DNA of 64,000 nt from Flavobacterium sp. MC2016-06 (GTDB taxonomy: Bacteria; Bacteroidota; Bacteroidia; Flavobacteriales; Flavobacteriaceae). The notes below the pieces were generated by a model, which saw nothing but the letters and a program-made list of their open reading frames with translations, was not told where the DNA came from and searched no databases. The DNA lies in NCBI RefSeq assembly GCF_009711165.2, contig NZ_WMID02000013.1:1-64000 (forward strand), written 5' to 3'. Position numbers and translations under genes: made by a program. Positions within the stretch are counted from its first letter, which is position 1; each line of letters begins with the position of its first letter. Below are positions 62,339-64,000 of the stretch, one piece after another.

Positions 62339-63106
62339 ATGAAAAAGTTAATTCTTTTCATCACCATTTTTTGTTTTCTGTCTTGCAAAAAAGAAGTCCA
62401 GCAAACACAACCAATTCCCAAAAAAATACAATCTAAATCTGACATTGGAAAAAAACTTTCTTTTGAGCAGAAATTAAAAATATTAAAAGATAGCACCTCT
62501 AAAGATTCAATTTTATCCAACGATATTCAATTCATAAACGATTCCATTCTGAAAGGAAAATTTAAATTGGATATTTCTAAATATGAAATTGAAGCTAAAA
62601 AAAATTCATGCTTGCCAACTAGGCTTTCAAAAAAAATATTTGATGAATTTTACAATGAAGGATTTAATAATTTAGGTGATTTAGATGGAGATGGAAAAGA
62701 TGATTCTGTCTTTGTTTTAACAGCTTTAAATTATTGCGAAGAGGGCGATTCTTATTATTTTACAAACAACAAAATCCCAAGAATTTTAACGGATTCTAAT
62801 TGCTGCCATCCTTCAAGCATCATTAAAATTGGTGATATTGATGAAGATGGAAAAAGTGAAATTGCCGAATATTATTCCTCTTGTGCAAGCAGATATAAAG
62901 CAATTACAATCTACAGTTTAAAAAATGATGGCTGGAAAGAAATAAAATCATTCTCGTTTGTACTAAACGAGAAATATTTTATCGAAAAAGATTTTAAAAG
63001 ATTATTCCGAAAAACATCAAAAAATCATCTCAAGTATTTTGAAATTTCAGATATAAATATAAAAGGAGAATTAATAGCTTCATGGAAGAGCATAACAATT
63101 AAATAA
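62339..63106 (+). CDS. Lipoprotein with FG-GAP/EF-like acidic repeats
   Basis: A 255-residue lipoprotein from the ATG at 62339 (lipobox FLSC, Cys16). Two similar calcium-loop-like motifs are present: NLGDLDGDGKDDSVFVLT and KIGDIDEDGKSEIAEYY, typical of VCBS/FG-GAP propeller repeats. Cysteines CCHPSS and CASR may form disulfides. I do not recognise a named family. It ends directly next to the convergent AraC gene with no spacer. Confidence 0.75.
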   Translation: MKKLILFITIFCFLSCKKEVQQTQPIPKKIQSKSDIGKKLSFEQKLKILKDSTSKDSILSNDIQFINDSILKGKFKLDISKYEIEAKKNSCLPTRLSKKIFDEFYNEGFNNLGDLDGDGKDDSVFVLTALNYCEEGDSYYFTNNKIPRILTDSNCCHPSSIIKIGDIDEDGKSEIAEYYSSCASRYKAITIYSLKNDGWKEIKSFSFVLNEKYFIEKDFKRLFRKTSKNHLKYFEISDINIKGELIASWKSITIK

Positions 63107-63952
63107 TTATTTAGAGAACTTCTTTCTAAATTCTGACGGATTAATTCCTTTATGTTTTCTGAAAACTTTATTAAGATGGCTTTCGTCTGAAAAATTAAGT
63201 TCGTCAGCTATTTCATTAATACGCATATCCGTATTTAAAAGTCTGGCTTCGATTAACCTTAATTTATAATTCGAAATATATTCTTGTAAAGTTTCGCCTG
63301 TTTGTTTTTTAAAATAACTGCTCAGATAATTGAGTGAAATTCCGAAATGATCACTTATTTTTTTCGACTTTAATTCTTTTGAAATAAAAATATTCTCCTG
63401 AATATAATGCAAAATTTCAAGAACCATTTCGCCAGTAGACTCTTTAATATTCTTCGGTAATTTTAAAGCAATATTTCTTGCTACAATTGTAATAATTGCA
63501 TTTACAATCTGCTCTGTTATCTTCTGATGATAAATCTGCTGATTATGCTGTTCCTTAATTATACTATCTACAAGTATTTCAATTAACGGTTTATCTATTT
63601 TATTTTTCAAGATACATCCAGGTCGATGACTTGCATTTTGAAGAATGTACTCCATACGCTGTACCGTTTCCTGCATTGCATTTTGCGAAGTCGATTTAAT
63701 GAAATATTCATTGAATCGAAGAAAAAAGAATTTTGTTGGATTTATAATTTCAAACGAATGCAAATCTTGCGGCGTAATTAAAAACAGATTCCCTTTTTGA
63801 TACGGAAATTTATTGCTGTTGATAATCTGAATTCCGGTTCCGTCAACAATATAAATCAATTCAAAGAAATTAATCTTTCGAGTATGTTTCGGAAAACTTT
63901 CCAATTCTTTAAAATCAACTTCAAAAGGAATATATAAGTTTTGATTTGTCAT
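63107..63952 (-). CDS. AraC family transcriptional regulator
   Basis: The 281-residue regulator has an N-terminal cupin-like sensor domain (INFFELIYIVDGTGIQIINSNKFPYQKGNLFLITPQDLHSF-type, about 25-75) and a C-terminal AraC double helix-turn-helix (ISDHFGISLNYLSSYFKKQTGETLQEYI and INEIADELNFSDESHLNKVFRKHKGINPSEFRKKF). I chose the ATG at 63952; the longer TTG reading overlaps the promoter. Effector and targets are not known. The gene reaches the end of the window, so its neighbours are unseen. Confidence 0.92.
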   Translation of the reverse strand: MTNQNLYIPFEVDFKELESFPKHTRKINFFELIYIVDGTGIQIINSNKFPYQKGNLFLITPQDLHSFEIINPTKFFFLRFNEYFIKSTSQNAMQETVQRMEYILQNASHRPGCILKNKIDKPLIEILVDSIIKEQHNQQIYHQKITEQIVNAIITIVARNIALKLPKNIKESTGEMVLEILHYIQENIFISKELKSKKISDHFGISLNYLSSYFKKQTGETLQEYISNYKLRLIEARLLNTDMRINEIADELNFSDESHLNKVFRKHKGINPSEFRKKFSK

Positions 63953-63956
63953 ACTA

Positions 63957-63988
63957 CAAAAATACAGTTTTAACACAAATCCGTACAA
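63957..63988 (-). promoter_or_regulatory. Promoter of the AraC gene, almost leaderless
   Basis: On the reverse strand TTG (63988-63986), spacer 21, and TATTTTTG (63964-63957). The predicted start point is within a few bases of the ATG at 63952. Confidence 0.5.
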
Positions 63989-64000
63989 TTTTAAATACTG

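Overview
The window is an AT-rich chromosomal segment of a Bacteroidota bacterium, almost certainly a Flavobacteriaceae member close to Flavobacterium. Evidence: a type IX secretion (T9SS) protein with a C-terminal sorting domain (PorZ-like), a complete Bat (aerotolerance) cluster, promoters of the Bacteroidota form TTTG-N18/19-TAnnTTTG, weak or absent Shine-Dalgarno sequences, and intergenic palindromic repeats typical of flavobacteria. I see no tRNA, rRNA, CRISPR array, transposase or prophage.

Layout. 1-4.9 kb: an M24 aminopeptidase, two alpha/beta hydrolases, a ferritin and a small conserved protein. 4.9-7.05 kb: two Roadblock/LC7-like genes (module A), a divergent 47-residue basic protein, and a decayed ABC transporter. 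7.06-15.9 kb: an AddAB-type helicase-nuclease whose genes are separated by an OmpA-family porin and kbl. 15.9-21.9 kb: lspA, a TraR/DksA-like gene and ileS, with a second Roadblock/LC7 pair plus a divergent basic protein (module B) between lspA and the TraR/DksA gene. 22-31 kb: an unknown secreted protein, recO, an AlgX/AlgI-like O-acetylation pair, porZ and glutamate dehydrogenase. 31-37.6 kb: an outer-membrane protein, a trans-sulfuration enzyme, a DUF3298-type lipoprotein, an AlbA_2-domain protein, and SDR, GNAT and aldo/keto reductase genes. 37.8-49.1 kb: moxR, DUF58, a DUF4381-like gene and batA-batE, followed by a convergent VWA lipoprotein. 49.5-55.9 kb: a folate cyclo-ligase, an AstE-like deacylase, uvrC, and a patatin fused to an Omp85-like barrel. 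56-64 kb: hmgA, a four-helix-bundle (S23/IVP) gene embedded in inverted repeats, hppD, a candidate small RNA, then DUF3108, tryptophan 2,3-dioxygenase, an M23 peptidase, a lipoprotein and an AraC regulator.

How the genes work together. AddAB, RecO and UvrC are DNA repair. Bat/MoxR/DUF58 is an envelope VWA complex. HppD and HmgA are consecutive steps of tyrosine breakdown, and the tryptophan dioxygenase opens the kynurenine route. PorZ and the adjacent acyltransferase pair point to surface glycan modification and T9SS.

The strongest candidate for something undescribed is the duplicated module of two paralogous Roadblock/LC7 proteins plus a small divergent basic protein, present twice about 11 kb apart in opposite orientation, with no GTPase partner nearby. 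Next come the repeat-embedded four-helix-bundle gene between hmgA and hppD, the orphan RNA candidate at about 59.13-59.25 kb, and the many palindromic repeat families that interrupt the bat operon.
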